NCBI GenBank assembly: GCA_030692045.1
Contig: JAUYCX010000035.1
Span: 248,001-312,000, forward strand
Source of the DNA: Candidatus Omnitrophota bacterium
GTDB taxonomy: Bacteria; Omnitrophota; Gorgyraeia; JAUYCX01
Reading direction: 5' to 3'
DNA: 64,000 nucleotides
Shown here: piece by piece, positions 33,219 to 41,567 of the stretch
Layout: each line of letters begins with the position of its first letter
Position numbering within the stretch: position 1 is the first letter of the stretch
Program-made: the position numbers and the translations under genes
Notes under the pieces: generated by a model
What the model was told of the DNA's origin: nothing
The model's input: only the letters and a program-made list of their open reading frames with translations
Databases searched by the model: none

Positions 33219-34801
33219 AAAAACCTCTTTTTAAAAGCTCTGTAAGCTTCCATAAGCATAAACAAAGCCAAGCCAGTTAAAACCAAAGAAACTGCAAACA
33301 AAAAATAATCCCTTCCCTTAAAATAATTTATAGATTGAAAAACTAAAGCGGCAATGGTTGTTACAATCATAAAAATAGCTGGAATAAGCGTAAAACGCAG
33401 CGTCTTATTTTTACAGAATAACCAGGCGCTTACAACAATTAAAGCCAATGCAGCCACTAACTGATTGGATGCGCCAAATGCTGGCCAAATCTTGTTCCAT
33501 TTACCGGATAATGCCAAACCCCCTCCTGCTAAAACAACCAGAAATGTAGAAAAATAACGGTTTTTAATCCCCAGAAGCTCTTCAGTTAAATATCTTCCTA
33601 TGCGTGTGGCAGTATCAAGGGTAGTTAAAATAAAGGCATTTAAAATTGTAATAGCAATAAAGCCGCCAAACCCTCCCAAAATAGGATTAGCAACTTCATT
33701 ATAACCTTGCGCAAACAATCTTACCGGACCTATATCTTTTAAGATTACTATTAAATTTTTAGAAGAGGCTCCAGAAGTTATGGCTAAAATAGCCAAAATA
33801 GCCACTAAGCCTTCGGCAATCATGCCGCCAAAACCAATTCTTTTAGCATCCGCTTCATTAGAAATTTGTTTAGAGGTTGTGCCTGATGCAATTAAAGAAT
33901 GGAATCCAGAAATTGCGCCGCAGGCAATTGTAACACATAACATCGGCCATAAGAAACCTTCATGAGTTTTCCAACCAATATATGCAGAGGCTGTAATTTT
34001 TGGTCGCAGAATAAATATTCCTAAATATCCGAAAGCCACACCCGCAAAAAGTAAAAAGCTCGAAAGATAATCTCTGGGCTGTAAAAGTATATTTACCGGT
34101 AAAATTGAAGCAATATAGCAATAAAACAATAATACCAAAGACCAAATTAACAAACTATTCTCAAGCAAACTTATGGGAAAAATATTTCCTAAAAAAATTA
34201 ATCCTGTTAATAAAACCAAACCAAGGATGGTAGTTGCAATGACATTAGTTTTTAAATGATATGGCATAAAGCCAATTAGCATTGCAACAGGTATCAAACC
34301 TAAAGACGGTAAAACAATCTTAGGTTCTTTAACAAATGTATCTGCGCAAAGGTAAGTAAACACAGCAATTACCAATACCAAAGCCAGCCAGACAAAACAA
34401 GAGAATATTATTTTTGCCCGACGAGAAATTGTGTCACCAGCGATATCGGCAATTGAGCGGCCCTCTTGTCTAACAGATGTAATTAACGCTCCGAAATCAT
34501 GCACTCCCCCGATAAAAATCGTTCCAAATACTATCCAAATTAAAGCTGGAAGCCATCCCCATAAAACACAGGCAATTACAGGGCCGATAATTGGTCCGGC
34601 TCCGGCAATTGAGGCAAAGTGATGGCCAAATAAAACTAACCAGTGTCGGGCAGGGACAAAATCTATGCCATCGGACCTTGAATGAGCAGGGGTAGTATTT
34701 TTGGGATTAATCTGCCAAAGCAGCTCCAATTTTTTGCAGTAGAATTTATACCCTAAGAAAAATAAAATTGAACTTACGGCTATAATAAAAATTGAATTCA
34801 T
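33203..34801 (-). CDS. cstA: CstA-family carbon starvation transporter
   Basis: CstA-family proteins are membrane symporters for pyruvate or peptides. The 532-residue protein has about 14 hydrophobic helices and the family start (FVPARHWLVLFGHHFASIAGAGPIIGP), plus GVHDFGALITSVRQEGRSIA, SGFHSLIASGTTSKQI and TTLDTATRIGRYL. It is shorter than E. coli CstA (about 700), as in many other bacteria. Its place beside cimA suggests pyruvate supply for citramalate (inference). Confidence 0.93.
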   Translation of the reverse strand: MNSIFIIAVSSILFFLGYKFYCKKLELLWQINPKNTTPAHSRSDGIDFVPARHWLVLFGHHFASIAGAGPIIGPVIACVLWGWLPALIWIVFGTIFIGGVHDFGALITSVRQEGRSIADIAGDTISRRAKIIFSCFVWLALVLVIAVFTYLCADTFVKEPKIVLPSLGLIPVAMLIGFMPYHLKTNVIATTILGLVLLTGLIFLGNIFPISLLENSLLIWSLVLLFYCYIASILPVNILLQPRDYLSSFLLFAGVAFGYLGIFILRPKITASAYIGWKTHEGFLWPMLCVTIACGAISGFHSLIASGTTSKQISNEADAKRIGFGGMIAEGLVAILAILAITSGASSKNLIVILKDIGPVRLFAQGYNEVANPILGGFGGFIAITILNAFILTTLDTATRIGRYLTEELLGIKNRYFSTFLVVLAGGGLALSGKWNKIWPAFGASNQLVAALALIVVSAWLFCKNKTLRFTLIPAIFMIVTTIAALVFQSINYFKGRDYFLFAVSLVLTGLALFMLMEAYRAFKKRFLCPKV

Positions 34802-34803
34802 TT

Positions 34804-35994
34804 TTAGGCCTTCATAAAATATTCCATTAATTCATGGCCACTATTAAATTTAAAGTTATTTTCAGGGTTTACACGGTCAGAAAAATTTAAACCACTTGGA
34901 CTTATCCCTTTACCAAATAGGCAAAAATTAACAGGGTCACTTGTGTGTGTACGTAAAGACAGGGGTGTGGCATGGTCTGGCAAAATCATAATCCTAAAGT
35001 TCTTATACCTTTTCATATGTTTTAAAATTGTGCCTACGACCAAACTATCAAATCTTTCAATACAGGTAATCTTCATCCTTAAATCACCATTATGTCCTGC
35101 CTCATCAGTTGCCTCCACATGCACAAATACAAAGTCATTTGTTTTTAAAGCCTTGAGGGCGTATTCAGCCTTGCCCTTATAATTTGTATCATAATAGGCA
35201 GTTACACCAGGGACATTAATTACTTCTAAGCCAATAGTTTTACCTAAGCCTTTGATTAAATCTACGGCGGAAATTACTGCGCCCTCTACTTGAAACATAT
35301 CCCTAAATTTTGGTAAATTAGGCCTTCTTCCCTGACCCCAAAGCCAAATCATATTGGCAGGATTTTCTTTTAAGTCAATACGCACATGATTTATTTCGTG
35401 TTGAGCTAAAAGCTCTCTTGATTTTTGCATTAAATCTATTAGAATTTCACTATCCTTGCCTTGTGGTAAATTCTCTTGAATACTCCATCCTTTAATATCA
35501 TGCGGTGGCAGGCATTTGATTTTAAGAATATCGTCATTATCGGTTTTCATTACCATTAAATGACGATAACTTACACCTGAATAAAATCTGATTACTTCAT
35601 TTCCTAATTTTTCATCAAGGAATTTAATTAGAACTTGAGCCTCTTTTGTGGAAATGTGGCCTGCGCTATAATCAAAAAGTTTATCCTCTTCAACAGTTAT
35701 CAGGTTGCAGCGAAAGGCAATTTCATTGTCTTTTAAATCAATGCTAAGATTAGCAGCTTCTAATGGGCCGCGTCCAGTATAATAAAGTTTGGGGTCGTAA
35801 CCCAAAATTGATAAATTCGCAACATCTGAACCTGGCGCAATATTTTCAGGAATAGTTTTTACAACTCCTACCTGACCATTTTGGGCAATAAAATCCATAT
35901 TTGTTTTGTGGCTTGCCTCAAGCGGAGTCTTTCCACCCAGTTCTTCAATTGGATAATCAGCCATGCCATCCGGCACTAAAATAATATATTTCAT
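34804..35994 (-). CDS. ApgM-type phosphoglycerate mutase homologue, proposed homoserine kinase
   Basis: The 396-residue alkaline-phosphatase-fold protein has ILVPDGMADYPIEELGGKTP, APGSDVANLSILGYDP, GRGPLEAANLSI, FVHVEATDEAGHNGD and a final LPDHATPLSLRTHTSDPVNF metal site. This is the cofactor-independent phosphoglycerate mutase type (ApgM). A subfamily encoded beside threonine genes has been proposed as the missing homoserine kinase (TIGR02535). Here it lies 2 genes after thrC, with hom upstream and no thrB in the window, which supports that assignment. The mutase role cannot be excluded. Confidence 0.88.
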   Translation of the reverse strand: MKYIILVPDGMADYPIEELGGKTPLEASHKTNMDFIAQNGQVGVVKTIPENIAPGSDVANLSILGYDPKLYYTGRGPLEAANLSIDLKDNEIAFRCNLITVEEDKLFDYSAGHISTKEAQVLIKFLDEKLGNEVIRFYSGVSYRHLMVMKTDNDDILKIKCLPPHDIKGWSIQENLPQGKDSEILIDLMQKSRELLAQHEINHVRIDLKENPANMIWLWGQGRRPNLPKFRDMFQVEGAVISAVDLIKGLGKTIGLEVINVPGVTAYYDTNYKGKAEYALKALKTNDFVFVHVEATDEAGHNGDLRMKITCIERFDSLVVGTILKHMKRYKNFRIMILPDHATPLSLRTHTSDPVNFCLFGKGISPSGLNFSDRVNPENNFKFNSGHELMEYFMKA

Positions 35995-36632
35995 AATTCT
36001 TTATCTAAAATTCTAATTAGCTTTAAGGCTAAGTCACGACGAGAAATAACCTTTGCTAAAATTTTTATTTGATTATTTAAAATAAAACCGAAGTACTTAT
36101 TTTCATCTAAGACATTAACTACAGCCAAATCTACCTTTGCGTATTTAAAAAGATTATCCGCACTCTTAATTAACCTTAAAATGGTTGCCTTTGGTTCCAG
36201 TTTAAATCCTACCAAGAAAATCTTGGGTGCAATTTTCTTAATCCTATTAATGATTTTCTGTGTAGGAACCAAGTCGAGTTTCAATTTACTAATTCCAGAC
36301 TTTAATTTTGCTTTAATCTTATTTTTTAACTTATAATCACTAACCGCGGCTAAATGAATCACAGCATGAAATCTTTGCGATTGCAATTGGTAAGTTAGCA
36401 AATTTAAAAGCTCATTAAAAAAGCGAAAGCGAATAATTTTAATAAATCTTTTGGATGTGGCTTCAACTGCAGGACCTAACAATAAAGTTACCCTTGCTCC
36501 TTGTCTTAAAGCATTCTCTGCAATTAAAATACCGGTTTCACCGCTTGAAATATTGCTAATAACCCTAACACTATCAATGGGAATCCAGGTTGGTCCTGCT
36601 GTTATTAAAATTCTTTTGTTCCTTAAACTCAT
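35991..36632 (-). CDS. coaB: stand-alone phosphopantothenate-cysteine ligase
   Basis: CoaB joins cysteine to 4'-phosphopantothenate in CoA synthesis. The 213-residue protein has ILITAGPTWIPIDSVRVISN, SSGETGILIAENALRQGARVTLLLGP, HAVIHLAAVSDYK and PTQKIINRIKK, the CTP-binding and conserved segments of CoaB. In most bacteria it is fused to CoaC; here it is separate and no coaC is in the window. It overlaps the next gene by 4 nt. Confidence 0.9.
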   Translation of the reverse strand: MSLRNKRILITAGPTWIPIDSVRVISNISSGETGILIAENALRQGARVTLLLGPAVEATSKRFIKIIRFRFFNELLNLLTYQLQSQRFHAVIHLAAVSDYKLKNKIKAKLKSGISKLKLDLVPTQKIINRIKKIAPKIFLVGFKLEPKATILRLIKSADNLFKYAKVDLAVVNVLDENKYFGFILNNQIKILAKVISRRDLALKLIRILDKEL

Positions 36633-36653
36633 TATGCAATAAGAAGTTAATTT

Positions 36654-37709
36654 TCAAAAACCAATTTCTCTTAACACTGAACTTAATTTCGCAGCCACAA
36701 CCTTGGGTTTCTTCACGGTTTTCATTACCCTTTCAGGGTCTTTAAGCCCGTGTCCGGTTAATATGCAAACTATTTTTATATCCTGTTGCTTGCGAAAAAA
36801 ACCTTTCTTTGAAAGCTTCAACAGTCCGGCCACAGACGCAGCAGATGCTGGTTCAACAAAAATCCCCTCTTCTTTAGCTAAAAGTTGGTAAGAGTTAAGA
36901 ATTTCTTTATCTGAAACTATATCAATTAAACCGCCAGACTCATCTCTGGCTAAACAAGCACCCATCCAGCTTGCAGGATTACCAATTCGAATGGCTGTGG
37001 CAATTGTTTTGGGATTTTTAACAATCTTTCCTTTTACAATCGGTGCTGCGCCTTCAGCCTGAAAACCCAACATCTTAGGTAATTTTTTTGAAATGCCTTT
37101 CATCTTATATTCCTTGTAACCCTTCCAATAGGCAGTAATGTTTCCTGCATTTCCCACAGGAATACAAAGAAAATCTGGCGCATCTTCTAAATAATCACAA
37201 ATTTCAAAACTGGCTGTTTTTTGGCCTTCAATACGATAGGGATTTATAGAGTTAACCAAGGTTATGGGATACTTTGCAGTTATTTCTTTGACCAGGTTTA
37301 AAGCAAGATCAAAATTTCCCTTCACAGCCAAAACCTTTGCACCGTGAATTAAGGCTTGTGCCAGTTTACCTGCTGCAATGGCTCCTTGGGGAATTAAAAC
37401 AACGCATTTTAAATCAGCCTTGGCAGCATAACAGGCAGCAGAGGCAGATGTATTTCCAGTTGAGGCGCAGATAATTGCCTTGGCTTTCTCTTCTTTTGCT
37501 TTGGAAACAGCAACAGTCATACCGCGGTCTTTAAATGAACCTGTAGGATTTAAACCCTCGTACTTTAAATAAACTGATGTCCCAACCATTTTACTTAAGC
37601 CATCAGAATAAATAAGAGGAGTATTTCCTTCGCTTAAGCTAACAATTGGGGTATCATCAGTTATAGGAAGAAACTCTTTGTATCTTTGAATTATTCCCTG
37701 CCAAACCAT
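36654..37709 (-). CDS. thrC: threonine synthase
   Basis: ThrC turns O-phosphohomoserine into threonine with PLP. The 351-residue protein has SLSEGNTPLIYSDGL, PTGSFKDRGMTVAVSKAK (PLP lysine near residue 60), ICASTGNTSASAACYAA, IPVGNAGNITAYWKGY and FVEPASAASVAGLLKL. Its ATG overlaps the hom stop as TAATG at 37711-37707, so translation is coupled. Confidence 0.97.
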   Translation of the reverse strand: MVWQGIIQRYKEFLPITDDTPIVSLSEGNTPLIYSDGLSKMVGTSVYLKYEGLNPTGSFKDRGMTVAVSKAKEEKAKAIICASTGNTSASAACYAAKADLKCVVLIPQGAIAAGKLAQALIHGAKVLAVKGNFDLALNLVKEITAKYPITLVNSINPYRIEGQKTASFEICDYLEDAPDFLCIPVGNAGNITAYWKGYKEYKMKGISKKLPKMLGFQAEGAAPIVKGKIVKNPKTIATAIRIGNPASWMGACLARDESGGLIDIVSDKEILNSYQLLAKEEGIFVEPASAASVAGLLKLSKKGFFRKQQDIKIVCILTGHGLKDPERVMKTVKKPKVVAAKLSSVLREIGF

Positions 37710-39001
37710 TAGATTCTCTCCATTCTTATTGCCACTGGCTTTTCTCTAATTACCGCGAGTTTATAAATTTGCTCCAAGGCTAATCGCATATTCCTTTCTT
37801 TAGCGTCGTGAGTAAGCATAACAACCGGTACAACAGAAGACCTTCTTCTTTCTGCTTGAGTAACTGAAGAAATGCTTATACCAAACTTACCCAGTATGCC
37901 TGAAATTTTGGATAAAACACCAGGCCTATCAATTGCCATAAAGCGTATATAAAATCTGGTTTCAATTTGGTCAATCTTTTTTAATTTCTTAATGAAAATC
38001 TTTTCTGGCAATATTCCCTTTGAAGCTTCTGGTTCACAAGTTAACTTTTGTGCAACACTAACTATGTCGCTAACTACTGCAGATGCAGCAGACATTTGCC
38101 CAGCCCCTTCTCCGTACAATAAAATATCTCCGGCAAAATCCGTGTTTAAATAAATAGCATTAAAAATTCCATTAACCGAAGATAGTAAATGATTTTTAGA
38201 GATAAGTGTGGGGTGAACCCTCACCTCTAATTCTCCCTCTGTTGCCTTAGCAATTGCTAAAAGCTTAATTACCATACCTAATTGTCTGGCATAGCGCACA
38301 TCCGATAAAGAAATAGAGGAAATACCCTCTACAAAAATATCTGAAAGCTTAACAAATTTACCAAAGGCAAGATAGGTTAAAATAATTAGCTTATGTGCAG
38401 AATCATAGCCTTCTATATCTAAAGAAGCATTCCTCTCAGCAAAGCCTCTTTTTTTTGCCTCTTCTAAAGCCGCCTTAAAGGTGCATTCTTCTTGCAGCAT
38501 TTTTGAAAGTACAAAATTAGAAGTGCCATTGATTATCCCAAAAATTCCTTTAAATTTATTGGCAACTAAACCTTCTTGGATTGTTTTAATAATAGGAATT
38601 CCTGCGCCTACAGATGCTTCGAAATACACATTCTTTCGGTATTTTTTGGCTTGTTTAAAGATTTCTAATCCTTCTTGAGCCAATAAAGCCTTGTTGGCTG
38701 TAACTACATTCTTGCCTTGGAAAAGTGCTTTTAAAATTACCTCCTTAGCAGGATGAATTCCTCCTATTAACTCTATTACAATGTCAATATCTTTATCCTC
38801 CAAGATTTTATTATAATTGGTAGTTAAGAGCGACTTATCAATTTTTATTAGCCTTTTTCTTTTAATATCTTTGTCACAGATTTTCTTAATTACAAACTCT
38901 ATGCCAATTCTGTCTTTAAGTTGGAGTCTTTTTTCATTTAGGATTTTAACAACCCCAACTCCCACATTTCCCAAACCAATTAAACCAATATTAATCTTCA
39001 T
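37709..39001 (-). CDS. hom: homoserine dehydrogenase
   Basis: Hom reduces aspartate semialdehyde to homoserine. The 430-residue protein has the Rossmann motif GLIGLGNVGVGVVKIL, VIELIGGIHPAKEVI, VVTANKALLAQEG, YFEASVGAGIPIIKTI and GIINGTSNFVLSKM, then an ACT domain (about 350-430; IRFMAIDRPGVLSKISGILG) for threonine feedback. Its start overlaps the PilZ gene stop (ATGA). It begins the biosynthetic part of the operon. Confidence 0.97.
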   Translation of the reverse strand: MKINIGLIGLGNVGVGVVKILNEKRLQLKDRIGIEFVIKKICDKDIKRKRLIKIDKSLLTTNYNKILEDKDIDIVIELIGGIHPAKEVILKALFQGKNVVTANKALLAQEGLEIFKQAKKYRKNVYFEASVGAGIPIIKTIQEGLVANKFKGIFGIINGTSNFVLSKMLQEECTFKAALEEAKKRGFAERNASLDIEGYDSAHKLIILTYLAFGKFVKLSDIFVEGISSISLSDVRYARQLGMVIKLLAIAKATEGELEVRVHPTLISKNHLLSSVNGIFNAIYLNTDFAGDILLYGEGAGQMSAASAVVSDIVSVAQKLTCEPEASKGILPEKIFIKKLKKIDQIETRFYIRFMAIDRPGVLSKISGILGKFGISISSVTQAERRRSSVVPVVMLTHDAKERNMRLALEQIYKLAVIREKPVAIRMERI

Positions 39002-39366
39002 TTAACTTCCTTTCCCCTATCTTTTTTTAAAAACAAATTAATTGTCTTTGATAAAATCTCTTGGGCTTCCTCTTCTAGTTCCTTAAAACACACCCTTGTA
39101 TCATAAATAAGGTCTTTAACTACCTCTTTTGATTCAATAACACGTGCCTTAAGCTTAACCTTCTCTTCCATAAAAGGAAGCCTTAATTCAATGTTAAGCC
39201 TTGTATTTGGCATATAGCCTTTTGAGGTAATAAAACGCATACCTCCTAAGCTGATATCTTTAATCTGAGTAATATCATAAGTTGCGCTAGGGTCTCCTAG
39301 AGCATTATAAGAAACCACAAATGGCCTTTTAAGTCTTTCATATTTTCTTCTTTCTTCAGGGATCAT
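38998..39366 (-). CDS. PilZ-domain c-di-GMP receptor at the head of the hom operon
   Basis: The 122-residue protein has RKYER near residues 7-11 and DISLGG near 38-43 (both c-di-GMP motifs), and ends with a charged tail. It overlaps hom by 4 nt, so c-di-GMP receptor and threonine genes are co-translated. No functional link is known. Confidence 0.9.
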   Translation of the reverse strand: MIPEERRKYERLKRPFVVSYNALGDPSATYDITQIKDISLGGMRFITSKGYMPNTRLNIELRLPFMEEKVKLKARVIESKEVVKDLIYDTRVCFKELEEEAQEILSKTINLFLKKDRGKEVK

Positions 39367-39381
39367 TTAGCTTTCTTCGAA

Positions 39382-39399
39382 TCGGGGAGGTGGGACTTG
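39382..39399 (-). repeat. 18-nt duplicate of the tRNA-Pro 3' end
   Basis: TCGGGGAGGTGGGACTTG here is identical to 39781-39798, the 3' 18 nt of tRNA-Pro. A hairpin (GGGACTT at 39392, AAGTCCC at 39422) follows at once. The two copies flank the GIY-YIG gene 399 bp apart, in the same orientation. Confidence 0.75.
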
Positions 39400-39450
39400 C
39401 GAGCTTCGCCAGAGGTGAAGCGAAGTCCCGAGCCTCTTCTATTTTTAAAC

Positions 39451-39714
39451 CTAAAGGCGAGGGAAACCGCCTTGCCTTATTAACTTTTCTTTATTCTCTC
39501 TACTTAATGACTTAATTGCTATTTCTTTTCTCTTAGCCTCTGACTTTGTATCAACCTTCTTGGCATATATTAGCCTAACCGGCCTTCGAGTCCTTGTATA
39601 TTTAGCACCATCTCCAGAATTATGTCGTTTTATTCTTTCCTTTAAATCTGTAGTGATACCCGTATAAAAAGAACTATCAGAACATTCTAGGATATAAATA
39701 TACCAGTGTTTCAT
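39451..39714 (-). CDS. GIY-YIG nuclease-domain protein (UPF0213/YhbQ-like)
   Basis: The 87-residue protein is a single GIY-YIG domain: YIYILECSDSSFYTGITTDL (the two motif tyrosines and glycine), the catalytic Arg in RIKRHNSG, and Glu in SEAKRKEIAIKSL. UPF0213-type proteins are common single-domain nucleases with uncertain function. Its location between two copies of a tRNA-Pro 3' end is unusual. Confidence 0.9.
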   Translation of the reverse strand: MKHWYIYILECSDSSFYTGITTDLKERIKRHNSGDGAKYTRTRRPVRLIYAKKVDTKSEAKRKEIAIKSLSRENKEKLIRQGGFPRL

Positions 39715-39733
39715 ACCTTATCTGTCCCTCGTC

Positions 39734-39778
39734 CGCCATGATTCTTGGCGTACTCGGGATCATCCGCCTACGGCGGAT
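39734..39778. repeat. CGCC-type palindromes next to tRNA-Pro
   Basis: CGCCA/TGGCG (39734-39750) and the perfect ATCCGCC-TAC-GGCGGAT (39762-39778) lie just beyond the tRNA-Pro 3' end. The first closely matches the hairpin at 63756-63778 (shared ATTCTTGGCG). The second overlaps the first base of the encoded CCA (39778-39780) on the other strand. Confidence 0.65.
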
Positions 39779-39780
39779 GG

Positions 39781-39855
39781 TCGGGGAGGTGGGACTTGAA
39801 CCCACGACCTTTTGAACCCCATTCAAACGCGCTAGCCAAACTGCGCTACTCCCCG
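39781..39855 (-). tRNA. tRNA-Pro (anticodon GGG)
   Basis: Acceptor CGGGGAG/CTCCCCG, D-arm GCGC/GCGC, anticodon stem TTTGA/TCAAA with loop ATGGGGT (anticodon GGG), T-arm GTGGG/CCCAC around TTCAAGT, discriminator A. CCA follows in the genome (39780-39778). Confidence 0.95.
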
Positions 39856-39934
39856 ATTTGCCATATTTTTAAAAAATCAGCAAATCGGTACCGAGCCTAA
39901 CTTTTCTGACATTATAAGGCGAGGTACCTAATTT

Positions 39935-40924
39935 TTATTCCTCTTTAATTTTACGCACCATCAAGTCATTTACTGCTTTAAGAGGATTTTTATTTTTATA
40001 AAGAACTGAATAGATTTCTTTAGTAATTGGCATATCAACTTTAAACTTTTTACTCAATTCATAAGCGGATTTTGCTGTAGGGTAGCCTTCGGCAATCATC
40101 TGCATATGCCTAATTATTGATTTAGCTCTCTTTCCCTTGCCTATTTGTTCACCCAAGAATCTGTTACGACTCAAACTGCTAATGCAGGTAGTGACTAAAT
40201 CGCCTAACCCGCTTATGCCAAAAAAAGTTTTTTCATTTGCGCCCATTTTAACTCCCAAGCGCGTCATTTCAGCTAAGCCACGAGCCAGAAGCGCTGCCTT
40301 TGTATTTGTGCCAAAACCCAATCCATCAGAAATTCCACAGGCAATAGCAATTACATTCTTTAAACTTGCGCCTAACTCAACTCCCATTAAATCTTTATTT
40401 GTATAAATGCGAAATCTCTCAGAATTAAAAATACCTTGTAATAATTTGGCTATAGATAAATTATTCGATGCAATAACAGCGGTTGTAGGAATGCCAAAGG
40501 CAACTTCCCTGGCAATAGTTGGGCCAGAAAGCATTGCCTGTTTAACATCGCCTAACTCTTCGCTAATAACCTCTGACATTCTTCTTAAAGAAACCTTCTC
40601 AATGCCCTTTGCCACATTTACTACAATCGTTTTAGATAAATCAAATCCCTTTAACCGTTGCAAAACAGAGCGTAAATATTGAGAAGGAATAGCTAAAATA
40701 ATAATTAGCGAAGAATCCAGCGCTTCTTTTAAATCAGAGGTAATTTCAATTGACTTCGGGATTTTAATACCAGATAAAAATTTAGTATTCGTTCTTTTTT
40801 TATTTAAATAATTGGCATAATCTTTAAATGCGCTCCAAAGTGTCGTCTTAAAGCCATTTTTGTTAAGCTGTATTGCCAGAGTTGTTCCCCAGCCGCCATC
40901 TCCTAATACCGCGATTTTTTTCAT
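39935..40924 (-). CDS. gpsA: NAD(P)-dependent glycerol-3-phosphate dehydrogenase
   Basis: GpsA makes sn-glycerol-3-phosphate for phospholipids. The 329-residue protein has KIAVLGDGGWGTTLAIQLN, ILAIPSQYLRSVL, VVNVAKGIEK, MLSGPTIAREVAFGIPTTAV, GVELGASLKNVIAIACGISDG and FFGISGLGDLVTTC, all diagnostic. It lies 9 nt after the PilZ gene at 41323 and is probably co-transcribed with it. Confidence 0.97.
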   Translation of the reverse strand: MKKIAVLGDGGWGTTLAIQLNKNGFKTTLWSAFKDYANYLNKKRTNTKFLSGIKIPKSIEITSDLKEALDSSLIIILAIPSQYLRSVLQRLKGFDLSKTIVVNVAKGIEKVSLRRMSEVISEELGDVKQAMLSGPTIAREVAFGIPTTAVIASNNLSIAKLLQGIFNSERFRIYTNKDLMGVELGASLKNVIAIACGISDGLGFGTNTKAALLARGLAEMTRLGVKMGANEKTFFGISGLGDLVTTCISSLSRNRFLGEQIGKGKRAKSIIRHMQMIAEGYPTAKSAYELSKKFKVDMPITKEIYSVLYKNKNPLKAVNDLMVRKIKEE

Positions 40925-40933
40925 CTTAAGATT

Positions 40934-41323
40934 TTAGCTAAAACAATGCTCATCTAATACTTTTAAAGGATGCTTTTCTTCTCGAGTGATAAAATAAACG
41001 CCGACATCTACACTTTTACCTCTTGTCTTTTTTAACCAAGCAACTTTGCCTAAAATTCCCTGCTGGATAATTACACAGCGCTTCTCTATTTCTGAACAAA
41101 GGTTAAGCGCACCCGTATCTAATTTTAACCAAAGTGTGGAGTCTTTTGGAACGCTTTCTTTTATGCTGCACATCAACCCTGCCTGGCTTATATTCTGAGT
41201 GTAGCCCTGCATCAGCTTAGAAATTGTTTTTCTTTTGCAAACCTTATACATAAGAGGCGATTTATAGATTAAACGAATAAACTCTCTTCTCTCGTTTTCT
41301 GGAATTTCTTTTTTTGATTTCAT
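40934..41323 (-). CDS. PilZ-domain c-di-GMP receptor
   Basis: The 129-residue protein has REFIR near residues 13-17 and NISQAG near 44-49, the two c-di-GMP motifs, and VDVGVYFITRE at the end of the barrel. It is the first gene of a pair with gpsA. The target is unknown. Confidence 0.9.
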   Translation of the reverse strand: MKSKKEIPENERREFIRLIYKSPLMYKVCKRKTISKLMQGYTQNISQAGLMCSIKESVPKDSTLWLKLDTGALNLCSEIEKRCVIIQQGILGKVAWLKKTRGKSVDVGVYFITREEKHPLKVLDEHCFS

Positions 41324-41344
41324 AAGTATGATTGATGGTTATTA

Positions 41345-41381
41345 AGCGGGTGAACGGGATCGAACCGTCATATATGGCTTG
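41345..41381 (-). pseudogene. 3' half of a tRNA-Gly-like gene
   Basis: On the minus strand, a T-arm (GACGG TTCGATC CCGTT), the acceptor strand CACCCGC and discriminator T are visible. The 5' half is not present as an intact acceptor or D-arm. Instead a hairpin (CCCGACGC/GCGTCGGG, 41383-41414) abuts the anticodon-loop position. It lies 97 nt downstream of the intact tRNA-Gly and resembles its 3' end. Confidence 0.6.
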
Positions 41382-41477
41382 CCCCGACGCCCTCTCTTAG
41401 TATTCAGCGTCGGGATCCCGAAGAATGCTTCGCAAAACAATACATCGGGAGAAGGCCATTTTACCTCGCTTTATCAA

Positions 41478-41548
41478 AGCGGGCAACGGGACTCGAACCC
41501 GTGTAGGTAGCTTGGAAGGCTACTGCACTTCCTCTGTGCTATGCCCGC
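41478..41548 (-). tRNA. tRNA-Gly (anticodon TCC)
   Basis: Acceptor GCGGGCA/TGCCCGC, anticodon stem GTAGC/GCTAC with loop CTTCCAA (anticodon TCC), T-arm ACGGG/CCCGT around TTCGAGT, discriminator T. The Thr(TGT)-Tyr(GTA)-Gly(TCC) order matches the thrU-tyrU-glyT cluster known in other bacteria. Confidence 0.95.
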
Positions 41549-41567
41549 ATAAATTTATCCACAAAAA

